In this document: positions 23,612-37,502 of the stretch, piece after piece
Layout: each line of letters starts with the position of its first letter
How positions within the stretch are numbered: the first letter of the stretch is position 1
Source of the DNA: Motacilla alba alba
Taxonomy: Eukaryota > Chordata > Aves > Passeriformes > Motacillidae
Assembly (NCBI RefSeq): GCF_015832195.1
Contig: NC_052046.1
Location: 28,920,911 to 28,984,910, forward strand
DNA length: 64,000 bases
Direction: 5' to 3'
Program-made: the position numbers and the translations under genes
The notes under the pieces: model-generated
Database searches by the model: none
What the model saw: only the letters and a program-made list of their open reading frames with translations
What the model was told of the DNA's origin: nothing

Positions 23612-26600
23612 AATTTTTTTGTTTGTTTTTAGATAGGACAAATATCCATTTATTCAACACTGAAAAATTCATTATATTGATAATTCAGATGTTACAGAAG
23701 AGCTGCACTTCTGTTGCCAGGTAGGAAGGGAGGGGCTCTGCCAGCGCAAATGCATTTTGCATCAGCATGTCATCAGAGAGTTCAACAGAGGCAAGAAGCA
23801 ATCTATTTTAAGTGTCCATGAATACCTATGACGAAACATATGGCACTTCTGAATACCAAATGAAATCATTATGATCACTAATACTCTAATGAATGCCAAG
23901 TGAATGTGCAATAAGAGGGCCCTAAGCATTGTTTTGATCAATTATGTCACAATGCTGTGGGCATATAACTACAGTATTCATAGGCTGGAAGCTCTACCCT
24001 GACTTTTAACTATATAATTAACATGCATATAATTTTTTTGCAATGTAAAACAGTTGTAGGAACTACTATGTGTTTGACAGCTATTTATACCAGAGTACAA
24101 CTCCTAAAATCTTATCCCTTGCTTAGGAAATGTAATCCTATAAAATAAAGGAAGAAATGGAATGAATATATTAAAAGTGTATGTTTTTTCCATGAAAAGG
24201 TGCAAAATTTTCTATGGGATATGAGATACTAGGAATGAAGGAAAAGATCTGGGGAGACATAGTGATTTATATGAATGAAATAATAAATTCTCTGTTAGTA
24301 CATATCTGTGTCATATCCCAAGTCCAAGAGCAGTTGCTGATCCTTCTTTAAGTCATCAGAATGCTCCTTTTTTGTTCTTCAGCACAATATCCATTAACAT
24401 TCTTTTTTCTCATTCTAGCCTACGCTTGTGCCAGATCAATATAATAATTTTTCTATAATATCTTTTCATGTTAACTCACATTAAATAAATTTTCTATCAT
24501 ACCACTAGAAGAGCAAGACACAACTGAGGAAAAAATGCATGAACGAATGAAATAATGTGCATAAAAATGAGTATATCATGCCCAAATTGTCTGATTTAAC
24601 TTTTCATCTTGCCTTAAACTTCCCTTATTTTTTATAGCCTGGTTCTCTAAACACATACCCAATGAAGTAACGTACAAAGACCACTAAACTAATTCTGCAA
24701 TTTCTCAAAATCAGTCAGTCAAAATGTTACAACCCCCAGTTTTATATTGCTTCAGTAACTAACTTTGTTCTTCACAAATTAGATGTGTATTTCAACTGCT
24801 GTCTTTTAATTAACCTTTTAAAGGAATGTCTTTGTTTTGATTCACTGTTTTTTTGGCAATATTGATCTTCAGCCTTTCCTTCTGTGTATATAAGCTTGCA
24901 AGTTTGAGGAGGTAAATTAATAGCCAGTTGCACTGAGAGGAATTTATTTCCCCCCCTTTCTTACTGAAATTCTACAGTGGAAATCCAAAAATTCTTCTTT
25001 CATGTTCACTACAACTAAGTATCTCAAAAAAAACCCCAAAATGAAACAAAAAACCCCAACCTAAACACATCAAAACTTACTTTCTAAAAAATGGTATTTT
25101 GAATCATGTGAGTTTTGTAATTTGCTTCTTGCTTTTGAAAATCATAAAATAGAGGTTTTCCTGAAGTTACACACCAGATAGAATTTTTTACTTCTTGCCT
25201 GTATTAAGGACACAGACTTGTAAAGAAGTAGCCTTTCAATGCAGTCTCTTCAGGAGCTTTCAGTACTGCTCACTTGCATGAGTGTTTGCTAAGACATTGG
25301 TATTTAAAATTAAAATGCTTGGCTTTTAATGCCACCTGAAGTCCTTTAGAGAGGTTTCTTTTAAAATGAAAGAAGATGAAAGAAAGAAGGAGAAGGGAAA
25401 GGCTGAACGGACAGATTCCCTCATGCCCAGGAGCAATAAAACTTGCTTCCACAGAAAGACGGTGATCAGCTACTGTTTTCCACCAGTTTTGCCATCAGGC
25501 AGCCACTCCACTTTTGCAGTCATTGCAATCCCATCTATGAGCTCTGCAGGACATGGGTTAGGCCATAAGCATTCAAACTGCATTCCTATATTTTCCCAGA
25601 GTTGTAGGCAGCTATGATGAGTTGAAAACACCTGCTTGCTACACACAAAAGCTGTAATGTAACTGCATTAACAATTACCTCCTTTAGTTTACATCCTCTG
25701 TTCACCAGATGCATCAAAGAATCACTCCCTCACTGGGTCAGTGCAAAAAATGCAGATTAATTATGCTAATCATGCACTCGAGGCAGCAAATGCAGAAAAC
25801 ATCTGCCTCTTCCATTTCTCCAGTCAATTCCATTCCATCTACACTCCTTACCTCTGTGTCTTCCCAGTGTGCCTGATTTAACGCAGATACTGGATTTGGA
25901 GACTGACTCCAATATTTTCTCTAGCCATTCAGTGCTGTCAAACCATGTTAAGAAGTGTCACTTCTTTTAACTACTCTGTCTGTATATAAACTTGTTAATT
26001 TTTCAACTTTAACTCCAGAAACTTATTTTCTAAGCACTTCCTCACCACGTTACTTTTCTATATCATCTATTACGTGAAAGCTCAAGAGTTAGAAATTTTC
26101 CACAGTCTTCTTCTTGTTTCTCAGGTAGCTTATATTTCCCTCCTAGTAACCTACAAAACTTACTTTTTTTTTTTCTTCTGCAAGGTTCACATGTAGCAAT
26201 CTCTGTGTGACTACATTTTCCTTATATTTTTTCTGAAGCCAGTCAGGTTGCATATGCAACTCACTTCAAAAATGTGGCATTTCTTCAAAATTTAAGGCAT
26301 AGAAAAAAGTGTTATGTGTATGTGTATATATTTTTTTTTTCTTGTATGGTTCTTAATTTGTTTAGCATTTTTAACAGATCTCCACAGCAGAAGATGGTTT
26401 CCACAGAAGATGCTTTCCAGAAATTCTCTTGTTGCAAAGTTTGGTGACCAAATAACAACGTCTGTTAAAAACTATGTGGTTTTTTCCTTTCAGTGTTAGA
26501 AGGAAATTTATAGTATATTCAACAAAGATATACATATATAAGATTTGCTGTGCACTGAAATGTGCACAGATTTTCTGATCACCGCAGTTTAAAGATCAAT

Positions 26601-27552
26601 ATTGTAGACTCTCTGCGGTATTATGGCTGTACTAGCAAAAGCATTCAACTTCTCTTTTCTGGCTGGATTTCCCAGTTTTGTGAAGTCTCACTGAAAACCT
26701 ACACAACGAACTGTGTGTTTCTACCTCTTTCAGTATTTGCATGTTGTAAATGTTTCCTACATACTAAAGTCTGGGAAGCACATAGGAACTTGAATTCAAG
26801 CACAGCAAAAAGAAAACCAGGTCTATACTACAGATGCTATCTTTCATTTTGATATTTTACTCAAAACTCACTCCTTTTTTAAGGTATAAATAACACGGAC
26901 AGAGAAACGCCAGTCTGTAACAACACAGCAACTCAAAAACTAGGCATCTTGCCATCACTACTATGTCTTTTTTTTTTGCCAGAGCATTGTCCAGAATAGA
27001 TATATTTGAAAATATATAATGTTACATTAGCTTAAAAAAAGGCTAAAAATATGTTTTAAAAAAAGACCTCATTCTTTTAACATTGGACTGTGAATTCCCT
27101 CAATTAATTAACTAGCAAACAATATAATAATTTAAGTATTGCAGTCATTTTATTGGTGTCTGTTAGGATAAAATATTTGCAGATTTTGAGTCAACTGACC
27201 TTCTTTAACCCTGGTACCCTGCTAAGCCAGGGACAAAATGACAAGTCAAGGTCATTTTTCAGCCTGTGTTAACTAGAATGTCAATTACTCTTATGCTCTG
27301 CCACAAAGCAGTCACAGAGAGTTAGTGCATAGCCTCAGATTTGGGTGTATAAAGAGGGACAGCCTCAAGATATATTCATTCTGCTGCCTTTATAACCTTC
27401 TTGGTAGTCAATATGTTATTCAGCTTTTGATTCACTTTTCAGGTTTTCAATATTTAATTCAAACACACTCCTTTGTATTTCCTTTTTAATTGGATTATTT
27501 CCTAAACATTTGAGGAATTTTGTGTAGTCAAAATACAGTTCTTTGCTTTTTT
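23612..27552. other. Non-coding DNA, no gene seen
   Basis: Nearly 4 kb without recognisable genes or repeats. The segment 25740-25800 contains clustered ATTA/TAAT-type motifs and could be a conserved regulatory element, but this is a guess from motif density. The open frame at 25366-25617 (83 codons) has no recognisable domain. Confidence 0.5.
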
Positions 27553-27840
27553 CAGAATCACAGAACCACGGAAGGATTGAGGCTGTAAGGGTCCCTCTGG
27601 AAATCATCTTGTCCTACCATCTGCTGCTTAAAGAGGATCACCAGCAGTAAATAGAAGGACCATGTTCAGACAGCTTTTGAGAACATGTGGGATGGAGATT
27701 CCACAACATCTGTAACTTGTGCCAGTGTTCAGTCACCCCACAGTGAAAAAGTGTTTCCTTCAGTTTTTCCTCACGTGGGAAGTATTCCACCCCTTTAACA
27801 CCATAGTTGTCCTTCACTGGGCTCTCTCTAGTAGCGTAAA
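27553..27840 (-). mobile_element. CR1 LINE 3' end, reverse orientation
   Basis: The + strand starts with 'agaatcacagaaccacgga', the complement of the CR1 terminal repeat. It continues through 'ggtccctctggaaatcatct' and 'agtgtttccttcagtttttcc', which are hallmarks of the CR1 3' UTR. It is decayed and 5'-truncated, and no coding sequence is left. Confidence 0.88.
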
Positions 27841-28318
27841 TGTGGCTAAATAAAAACTGTCAACATTTTATTGCAAAATGGTTGGGACTTTAATATGTGA
27901 TATTCTGAAAAGTATGTCACCAGGTTAATGTTCATAATGCAAAATAGACGGAATATCAGAAAGAGAATGATTACAGGGATCTAGGCCACAGGAGCACCGT
28001 GTGAACAAGTGGCAACAGGCAGCAACAGTCTTGCATGTAGCTGCAGAGAGAAAATCAGTGGGAATGATCTGGAAGCAGACCATGTGCAAGAACCGTAGAG
28101 CCTTTTGTCCTCTAGGCTAATTGTGCATGAGATATAAAAAAGTACTATGGCAATGATGAATAGGCAAAATATCCTCTTCTGAGCATCTTTTTAGAGCAAG
28201 GTTGAGAAATGTTGTCATTGACTTCAGTTACAGAGACGTTACTTTGACATTTTCCACACCTCAAGCAAGGGGGCTAGATCGGTAGCATTGTGAGGTCAGT
28301 GGCAACACAAAGAAACAT
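27841..28318. other. Non-coding DNA
   Basis: No recognisable feature was found between the CR1 fragment and the LTR relic. Confidence 0.5.
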
Positions 28319-28740
28319 GTTGTCGTAGTTTGGGAATGGTATTCTCTAATTTAGTGTTCCCGCTGAAAATGCTCCAGACCTCATGCCACTCACCCACTCT
28401 CCACCCAACTACCCCTATGTTGGGCTAGAGAGCAGAACTGGGTGCACAAAAGGTAAAGACCACAAATGAAGAACAATTTACTGGAAACTGCAGTGAAATA
28501 AGAAAAGGAAAGAGAAGCAACAATATTAATAATGAGTGTATGAGACAGACAAGTGGTTCACACGTGAGTGGTCTCCATGCAGAACTCAGCCGTATCTGCC
28601 TGCATACTGGAACTAACCAGGAAAAGAAGTGACCACCATGTATGGGGTGTGGTGGTACAAAAAAACCCCTGGATCCCAGACATGCTCCTCCTGCCTGCTG
28701 CAGCAGTGAGCTCTGTCATGATTGGAACAAGGACAAATGC
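28319..28740 (-). mobile_element. Degraded ERVL-like LTR relic
   Basis: Begins TGTTGTCGTAGTTTGGGAATGG and keeps the blocks 'gtattctctaatttagtgtt', 'gtgcacaaaaggtaaagacc' and 'aacaatttactggaaactgc' in the order seen in the relics at 17948-18960. The right end fades near 28740 without a clear terminal CA or target duplication, so the boundary is approximate. Orientation is inferred from those relatives. Confidence 0.65.
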
Positions 28741-31700
28741 ATGTTAGAGCTCCTGACTGACTCCTCTAATCCCTTTCAACCACTTAAACCCTGTGTTTGG
28801 TTCACAGTAAAGCGATTTTTTTTTCTGAAATACCCTTCTAGAACATTCTAAATAGCTTGCGGCATCAAATATTTAAAGTCGTAATCACATAAAAATAGCC
28901 CCAGGTATTGCCCCAAGCTAGAAAACTTTGAATTGTGAGTTCAAGTTGCCCTGTGAATGTCAAGAAAATTACCTAAAAACTGACCTATTGACAAACAATT
29001 TTTTTCTAGAGCAAGACAATCTTTAAATATTACCAGGAGTTGATGAAGGATTTATTGTAGAGGAGCTGAGATGTTACAATTTATTTCTCACACTGTCCTG
29101 TCAGGCTGTGATTTTTTACCTCCAATCCCAAACCGCTGGTAACTTGCTAGACAACCACATCTACTTCTATAATCTTTAATGGAAACTGAGAGTCAGAAAA
29201 ATGATTTGTGTATGTTACTATCTTGCTCCAAAACATGCCACACTACATTAAAACCTGCTGTGTAGGTATAAAGTTCTTTACAGAGAACTGGACACTTTTT
29301 CTATTACTTTGTAAACTTTCTGTTCTGAGCTGGGCTAGTGGAAACAGACTCCTTTAGACGTGGTGGTGAGAGGTAAAGACATGCACTTGTTGAAGTAACT
29401 GGCATTTCTGACCAGGAACCCTTGGCTTAGTACTGGAGTTATATAAAATATGTGACTTGAGGCATAGCACAGAAAGACATAAAAAGTCTGTTGTGGGTCA
29501 CTTCCACCCACATCTAGTCACCAAGAATGTATTATTACAGCTAGTTTTGTATCTGTATGTATTAAGGTAATCAGTTAATAGCTTTCAGGGGTCTATTTTC
29601 TCTGTCTAAGTACCCACTTCATTCTGAAGGAGCAAGGAGTTGCTAAATTAGAATATGTGAAGTGTCTCCCAGGAAATTTAAATTCTTTTTGCTACCCAGA
29701 CACAATCACCCCATTTTAGCCCTCCCTTCAGTGTTCACTGACCTCAATAAAGAGTACACAGCCATTTATGGACCCCTGCAGGCTCTGTTTAAACTTTACA
29801 GTGCTACTCAGATACTTGGTCCAAGTTTATGCTCCAGGTCAATCTCATCACTGTGTCTGGATAAAATCTAGGTTTTGCACAGCCTAGCTCTCTTGAGAGG
29901 CTTGATTTTCTTGAAGGGGGAAAAAAATCCCAAAAACTTGACAGATGAGCTAGTAGAATGCTATTTTGAGTTATGGACTAGTCCCCAGTTTCAACTTTTA
30001 GGAATACAGAAGCTGAGAACCACTTCAGAATCTGACCATGAAGTATGGGCTATATTGGGAAGACGATGGGTGAAGTCCAGTTTAATCAAAACCAAAATTT
30101 TTGAAGAACAGAATATGGCTAAAGAAAGAATTTAAATTCTTCTGATACATTTGCAAAAGTAACTTCAAAATTTTAATATTACAGTGCATTTTGAAATACC
30201 TGAAATAAGAAAAAGTTATTAAGATCATTTGTTTGCACCTATGACACCTTCAGGGAATACTTACTAGGTTTTTTAGAAATGTTATTTTCACTTGATGTTT
30301 CTTCTGCATGTTTTAAAATGATACTTTTGTTTCACATACATATAATTTCTCATTACATTCTCTAACTGTAACATGTACAAGTGTATCAGCAGTAAAATTC
30401 TGTGAAATGGCATTGAAATAATGCGTATGCTCTATAAATATAAGATAAAATAATATTTAACTGAGGTTTTTTACATTTTTCAGCAATGTGAATAAGAATT
30501 AGTTTTTATTAAATTACTTGATATTAATGACATGCTTTCTATATAAAATTCAGCTGAAATGACCAAGGACTGTCTGTGGAGGTGCTGAATAAAGGAAATA
30601 CTGGATAAAAACCCATGACAAAATAACCTTTGAATTAGTTTGTATCCCACTATACACTCTGGATGACATATTTTCATCTTAGTCTCTCACTAGTATCTCT
30701 TCATTTGCATTCTTTGTGCTGAAACACATAAATTTTAAGAGAGGGTAGAAGGACACATATGTATCATCTCTTTTACCCTTATAATTGCAAATGTATCCCA
30801 GATGTAATTCTTCAATATGATAATTTTAAACTATTCACCATGTCTTTAGCTGAAGAAAAAAAATCAGTCTTCCACATTCCATGCAGACTGCCTAAGATTT
30901 TGAAGGAAAAAGAAACCTCTAGATAGTGATACCGCAAAAGAAAATAAGAAGTTTCTCACTTTTTTTTGGGAGAAAGAGATTTGAATCTGTCTTCAGAATT
31001 ATCTTCCTGCTCTATGAACAGTGAATACCTGGGCTTGTCTCGGGGAGTCAGGAGTCAGAATCCTGATGTGCATGGCAAGGTGTATGACAACCACATTCTC
31101 ACCACTTTGTCCCTCTCAAGAGGTGGCCTTCTCTGACAGGGCTGAATTTCTCTGGGTCACTGGTTTTTATGTTGGTTTGGAGCTGACTTTAAGGCACCTA
31201 GCTTTCCCCAGCCAAAAAAAGATTTGCAAGGATTTTTGGACTGCAGTCTGGGAAATCCAGTGCCCCAGAGTAATGCATTTCAACACCTATCATCCTTACT
31301 GCTGTTCTGGATTTTGCTATGAGGTCTTTTCTTCTCTGGAAGTCTGTGATCTGACTTCTGATTTAACATGTTTTCCAATATTTCATGAGTAAAAATCATT
31401 TTCCCAGTCAATAACAGGAGTTCCTTAAAGTACATAGGATGGCTGCTGGGAGGAGCAGGAAATTAAATTCTGCATTTGTGACTTTGGTCTCTCGGAGATC
31501 TGGAGTAGTCTTTAAAGACTGAAGTGTCTCACTGGACATCTTGAAAATTTCCATCATTTATTTCCCCCCCCCCCAAATGATCATAGGTTGCATCTCAAAA
31601 GTAATTTTTTAAACATTTCCTAACAGTAGCATTCTTATTCCTCAACTTACACAGTAATTATTAATTATAGTTTTGTCAGAATATTGCAGCTCCCTTAAAT

Positions 31701-32544
31701 CTTAGAGGAAATTGGTTATAGGAATCTATTTTCAAAATCAATGCACTTCCATTGTGATGACTGTATGAGGTTTTTTTCTTCTTTATAATTTCTTACTGTA
31801 TCCCATAAGGTAACAATTAAAACTTGAATGTTTTATAAGAGAAAATAGCTTCCTTAAAAGATATGGATCAGTTTAGCCCAGTGCTTTGGGCTCTGGCTGC
31901 CTCATTCTTCCCCACCCTGTTCTTCCCTCAAGTGTTCCTTCTGAAAGCTTGTTCTTCCTCAAGACCTTATTCTTATTCTCAGTCTTAAAAGAAAATGGTC
32001 TTATTCTTATTCTCAGTCTTAAAAGAAAATGGTCATCTGAAATGGGGAAGGGAGGGGTCTAATTCAGTAGGGCAAATAAAATTTGCATTTATATTGCCAG
32101 AATTTTTACTCTGTACTTGATACACTCTTCTATTTTTGATTTAATATCACAACAACATTGTAAGAAATTGCTATGACATTGGTCAAACTATTACAATTTT
32201 CTTTGGTTTCCACTGGTGTAGATCTTAAGTCAGTGATTCCAGTATTCAAACTCTCTGATAGCTGAATAGTTCCACTGAGTTTAGTTATCCTGTGTACATG
32301 TGAGAAACCATTCTCATACATAAATGTCTACAAGATGGGGGTCCTGAATTTTAAATGCAGAAGATCAAAGAAAATGTAATTAACAAAGAAGACATTCCCA
32401 TGAGCTGCCTAACAATTCCTGTGAAGTACTGAATATTCTCTACAATCATTAACATCATTAATATCTGAAGATAAATGACATGAAGCAAGATTAATGCTCA
32501 AAATTCTAGCTAACCTACATTTCTTTTTGACAGCAACGAAAAGG
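28741..32544. other. Non-coding DNA, no gene seen
   Basis: Contains a 123-codon + strand open frame at 31021-31392 with no recognised domain and no supporting splice context, a C(11) run at 31564-31574, and a 34-bp tandem duplication listed separately. No transposon is recognised. Confidence 0.5.
31966..32033. repeat. 34-bp tandem duplication
   Basis: Two adjacent copies (31966-31999 and 32000-32033) match exactly as read. This points to a recent duplication. Confidence 0.93.
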
Positions 32545-33005
32545 AGGCCTAGTGAGGCTGGATCTGGAATTCTGTTTCCAGTTTTGGGCTCCCAAGACAG
32601 AAACATGGAGTTCCTGGAGTGGGTCCAGTGAAGGGCAGCCAAGATGATGAGGGGACTGGAGCATCTCTTTTAGGAGGACAGGCAGGGAGAGTTCAGCCCT
32701 CAAGGGAGGGCATTGAGAGGATGGGCCAGGCTCTGCTCAGTGGTGCTAAGCAATAGGACGAGAGGCAACAGGAAGAAACTGATGCACAGGGAGATCTACA
32801 TGAACACAAGGATGAGCTTCTGTACTGGGTGTGTGACTCTGAACTGGAAGAGGTCACCCAGAGAGGCAAACTCCTTCAGTAGAGATATTCCAGGACCATC
32901 TGGATGCCATCATGTGCAGTGTGCATTAGGAAGATCCTTCTTGAGCAAGGGTGCAATTAGACCACCAGAAATCCTTTTCAATATTAACCATTCAGTGATT
33001 CTGTG
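32545..33005 (+). mobile_element. CR1 LINE 3' end
   Basis: Contains a CR1-type order of blocks: 'ctgtttccagttttgggctc', 'gagtgggtccagtgaagggc', 'gatgaggggactggagcatc', 'aggaagatccttcttgagca', and a terminal 'cattcagtgattctgtgaca'. Substitutions are frequent and the frames are broken. It corresponds to the end of ORF2 plus the 3' UTR. Confidence 0.88.
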
Positions 33006-33136
33006 ACACAGTCTGTTCAGCTCAAGATTTGTGTGAAGACCAAATCTGATTTTACGTCTTTACGGTTAGTCATGTCATTGATTCCAAAGGTCAGTCAAAA
33101 TATAATTTTTTAAAAATTCTGTGTAGTGTATATCAT

Positions 33137-33137
<1 letters not shown>

Positions 33138-33182
<45 letters not shown>
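33138..33182. repeat. (CTAT)n microsatellite
   Basis: About eleven uninterrupted tetranucleotide units, followed by a degenerate 'atatctatctag'. Confidence 0.97.
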
Positions 33183-33273
33183 ATATCTATCTAGTTTTCA
33201 TATAGAGATATTCCAAAGGCAGTTTTGGAAAACTATTAATTTTTAAAACCTAAAGAAAAAGAAACATGCTTGC

Positions 33274-33278
<5 letters not shown>

Positions 33279-33311
<33 letters not shown>
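33279..33311. repeat. (TA)n microsatellite
   Basis: About 16 uninterrupted TA units, lying 100 bp after the CTAT repeat and just outside the CR1 tail. Confidence 0.97.
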
Positions 33312-33314
<3 letters not shown>

Positions 33315-36120
33315 GGAAGGAAATATTATAAAAGTCTGGACATACATGCATATATGTTCATGCATATTTTTCAATGTGTGCAATTAATTAAATAGAGACA
33401 TACTATTTTCTTTTGCCTCACCCTCTCTTCATCTGTAATTAAATATGTGCAAGGAGTCTGCACTTACATAGTAGTAATAGTTTCATGAATCTAATATTTG
33501 TCCATGTCTTTGTTCTCTTCAAAATGAAAGGGCTACCTAGGCTAAAATCAGATTCTTAAAGTCTATCTACTTCAGTTTCTGGTCACCCACAACTTCAGAA
33601 TGGGTCTATTTACTACATCTGTTTTGCATGCAAACAAAATCCTGAGGGAACAGGCTAACTCAGAAAATATTGCCTCCAATTTACTGAAATTATCCTTATT
33701 TTCTGTTATTGCTATAACTTACATAGATGTCAATAGTTTTTAAATGGCTTTAAATGGTTGAAAATTAGAGAAGATGACATTTAATAATTGACATCATTGA
33801 ATGCTTAACATTACAATCCCCACACACCTACCCCCTGCTCTCCCCCTATACTCACACAGATTCTGAAGGTAAGAAAATGAAAAAGAGAATATCAATAATA
33901 TTACATTTCAAAAACTGTGGCTAGTGTAAATCTAGGAACAAGAGATGTACATGGTGCTGCTGGATTAAAAATTACTAATCTCTATCTTCTATAGATATCA
34001 GGTAGGAGGCAATTTCAAAGTTGAAAGGTGCATGTAAAGAGAAAGGAAACCAACTCCCCCCACAAATGAAGAAATACAGTTTAAACTAAGCATGGACCTA
34101 AACTCTTCAACTCAACTTCTATGAATCTGTGCTTCACAGATTATAGCAGGAATTATGAATTATACAAGAACAAATAGTACAGTGCTGTCACATATTTACC
34201 TCAGCAGCAATATTTTGATTGCTTGACTAATCAGAAGATCTTAATACCATTTAAATCACGCTCTATAATAATATAGGCATTTTGGAGAAGTACCGCAGGG
34301 ATGTAACTAAGTTAAGATAATGCCCTTTCTATTTCCCAGAAAAATGTGGGTGATTTTGACCAGCACACATCTTAACAGTAAGATATATCACACAGTCAGA
34401 CATATTACACAATCTAAATATCTAGGGTCTAATATGAGTTTAAATATGTTCAAATTCCCTGCTATGTTTGCTGTCATTCAGCCTCATGTATGTTACATTC
34501 ATTATTTACAGGTATCTGAAGGAGCTTGCTTTTATTATCTAGAGAAATAAATTTTCTAAGTTTATAGTGAGCTCAAAGGCAATGTAGGAGACATTACAAA
34601 GAAGACAGGTGGTGTATGGCACTATGCCAGTAATAAAGAGTTTCATCTCATTAGTTTGTAGGCAGCTTTAATCAAATCATATAAACAGTGCAGAATAGTC
34701 TGAACACTCTCAAAGAGTGACTTCTCTGAAAAATACATCAGATAGAGTACAGGTCTCTTGAGGGGTGCTTTCCTTTCTTTGATCAAATGTTCTTACGCAT
34801 TTCTCAAAATACTGTAATTTTATCCACTTTGAACATACTCTGTTCTGAACAAGAGCCTTTTTATTTTTAGTAAAACAAACAATGAAAATAATTGTGCAAA
34901 CACAATGCAGGAAAAGACATCAGGTGGTAAGCCTAGCACTGTGGAAGAGATCTTCCCCTTAGCACAGTATTCTCCTGCACAAAAATTCTATTCCAGAGCC
35001 TTCTCACTCAGAGTCATCAGCCAGGAGTCTTGTGGGTAGGTGGCTTATCCCATCTTGTTGGTGGCCTGACATTTCATGTACTCTGCTCAATGAAAAATAC
35101 TTGCATAGTTGGTAGGTTTATGTAGGTAGAAGAAGTGATAACTCTAGTTGAAAGGTCGTTGTACAACATTTAGAGATCTATGCCTTTGGGATTCAGGCAT
35201 CTTCACTGCTCTTGCTAACAGTCTAAAGGTGTGTTTTCATCCTGGCTGCATACACATTTGCTGATCTGACACTGATGTCTAAGACAAAGTCCCATTCCTG
35301 ATTATTTAAACTATGCTGTAAATACATGCAAGGAAACTGTTCACTCTGTCTCTGCATTGTGTTTTTGCTTTTGAAGCCAAAATGGCATAATCCCTAAATG
35401 TAGTCTTAGAATGGCACACTTTGACTTTATTTGCAGGAAATGTCATGTTTTATTTTAATTAATGGTTAAGACTTATGAAACTGAAGTTTAAATAGAGCAG
35501 CCTGTAGCCTGTTTTTAGATCTTGAGATTTGAAAGCTGAATCATTCTGAAAAACTCCCACTGTCATTTACATATTTTGTAGAGAGTGAATTTTATTACAA
35601 AGCGGGAAATAATTTATTTTTGGCACACTTCTAGTAAACTGGAGTTATTGTAACACAATTCCCTAGCTGTCATGTATTCCCCATTCACAACTAATGATGG
35701 CTAAGTTGATTGCTTATGAATTTCTTTTTTTTTGGCCCAGAAGGGTTTGAGTCAGAAGGGAGCCCCTGGGAAAAACCCATATTTCCCCTTTCACTTGCAG
35801 CAGCATCCCTGGAGATCTTGTGTGTTACAGTAACTTTATCTAGAAGGGAAAGAGTTGGAGAAATGTTCCTTCAGCTTTGCAAACAGAGACCCCATGGATA
35901 TAACTTGATTTATAATTAGCATCTGCAATGTGCAGGCACCCTTACCCGGTGCAATTCCATCCTACTTACAGTCTGCTCTGACTTTTAGATTCACTTTAAG
36001 TCAACCATATTCTTTCTTCTACACATTCTGTTTTAGTGAAAATGCTTTAATTTTTGTGCACAATATCACACTTGTGCCACTAAGCAACAGACTTGGATTA
36101 AACAATATACTTAATCTACT
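33312..36120. other. Non-coding AT-rich DNA, no gene seen
   Basis: No recognised repeat family, exon or RNA gene. Open frames here are short (under 80 codons) and featureless. Confidence 0.5.
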
Positions 36121-36122
36121 TG

Positions 36123-36218
36123 AAAACAAAACAAAACAAAACAAACAAACAAACAAACAAACAAACAAACAAACCAAAAAACAAACCAAAGCAAAACAAA
36201 AATCAAACAAAAAAAAAG
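36123..36218. repeat. (CAAAA)n/(CAAA)n simple repeat
   Basis: Three CAAAA units are followed by about eight perfect CAAA units and a decayed A/C-rich end with A(9). The lysine/glutamine/threonine-rich frame across it is an artefact. Confidence 0.95.
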
Positions 36219-37431
36219 TGCAACTATCACACGAATTCCAGATCTGACTCAGTATTAAATGAGAACTTTTGAGATAATGTGGACATTCAGGGGCAAATTC
36301 AGACCTTATTAAATGGGAGCAATTGAGGTCATAGTTTTGTCCTTAGGACTATACTGTCTCTGAGGCTCACATGGATTTTAATAAAGTTACAGATATAAAT
36401 TGAGCAAATTTGTACAAATCAAATACATTTTAAAGGAAAACCATGTGGTTTAAGTTCTGTTCTTTCTGTAAAATAAAGATCTAAAAGTTTTGTCTCTGTT
36501 TATTTATTCCTACTTGTTAAATTTATTTTCTTGTTGTTCTTTCTTTTTATTCTAATACTATATGTATTGAAATAAAATATTAATATTTATAAATTAATCA
36601 GGGAAAAAAGTTAGCAAGGAAAGGAAAATATTCCTGAGATGCAGCTCTGTATCATGAAGATTAAACAGAGTTAAAATGAGAAACACATTCTTTTCTTTAA
36701 ATGAGGTCAGTATTAAAAATCACTTTCCAAGCTCTTTGATAACATTCTATTTGATTTTTTTTTATTTATGAGAAGAATTTTATGCTGCAATTTAAATAAT
36801 TTTTTGCTTTTTTTCAAAATTGTATTTAATCTCTGTGGCACTGTGCTGACCTGACATTTTACAGAATACTTTTACTAGCCAAAATAGGAAAGAGGAAAGG
36901 ACATTCCTTCAGTCAATTCCTCACCATAGAAATTCTGAGTCATGCTAGTATCCTCACTAGTGGAAAAAAGAACTTAAAGAGGAAAATAAATACAAAATAT
37001 CATTTTACTTTCCAAAGGGATTTTTTAGCTGATATTGTTGCTGAAGTTTTCCCATAAATAATAGCCCTCTGCATCAAATACAGTCTTATGAATATTTTCA
37101 GTGAAGTTAATGTTGAAATAATTTCAGGAAGCTCAGAATTGTAAAGGCTATCTAATAATGTCTATTTGTGGAACTTTGGCCTAATTAATTTGTATTGAAA
37201 ACAGTGGCCACTCTGAAATTATTTTACAGTACTCAGCACAGGAAAGATCCTTCTGGGCCACTCATTCATGTCTCCTACTATTGCAAACATGGTATTCACT
37301 GAAACTCACTGTTCTGACATTTTGCAGTGCAATGTTTCTTCTACAGTTCACAGGCAACCACCTTGTCTTCATTCCTGTCATGAAATTTTCAGTGATGAAA
37401 TTGTTTGATGGTAAAACCATGTGTCCGTGAC

Positions 37432-37502
37432 TGTTGTTGTTATTGTATTGATGTTGATAATGATATTGTTGTTGTTATTGTTACTGTTGTTGTTATTATT
37501 TC
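37432..37502. repeat. Imperfect (TTG/TTA)n tract
   Basis: Irregular mixture of ttg and tta triplets, typical of a decayed trinucleotide repeat. Confidence 0.8.

Noticed and set aside
31021..31392. 123-codon + strand open frame
   Set aside because: No domain or similarity is recognised, no splice or promoter context is visible, and its length is possible by chance in 64 kb.
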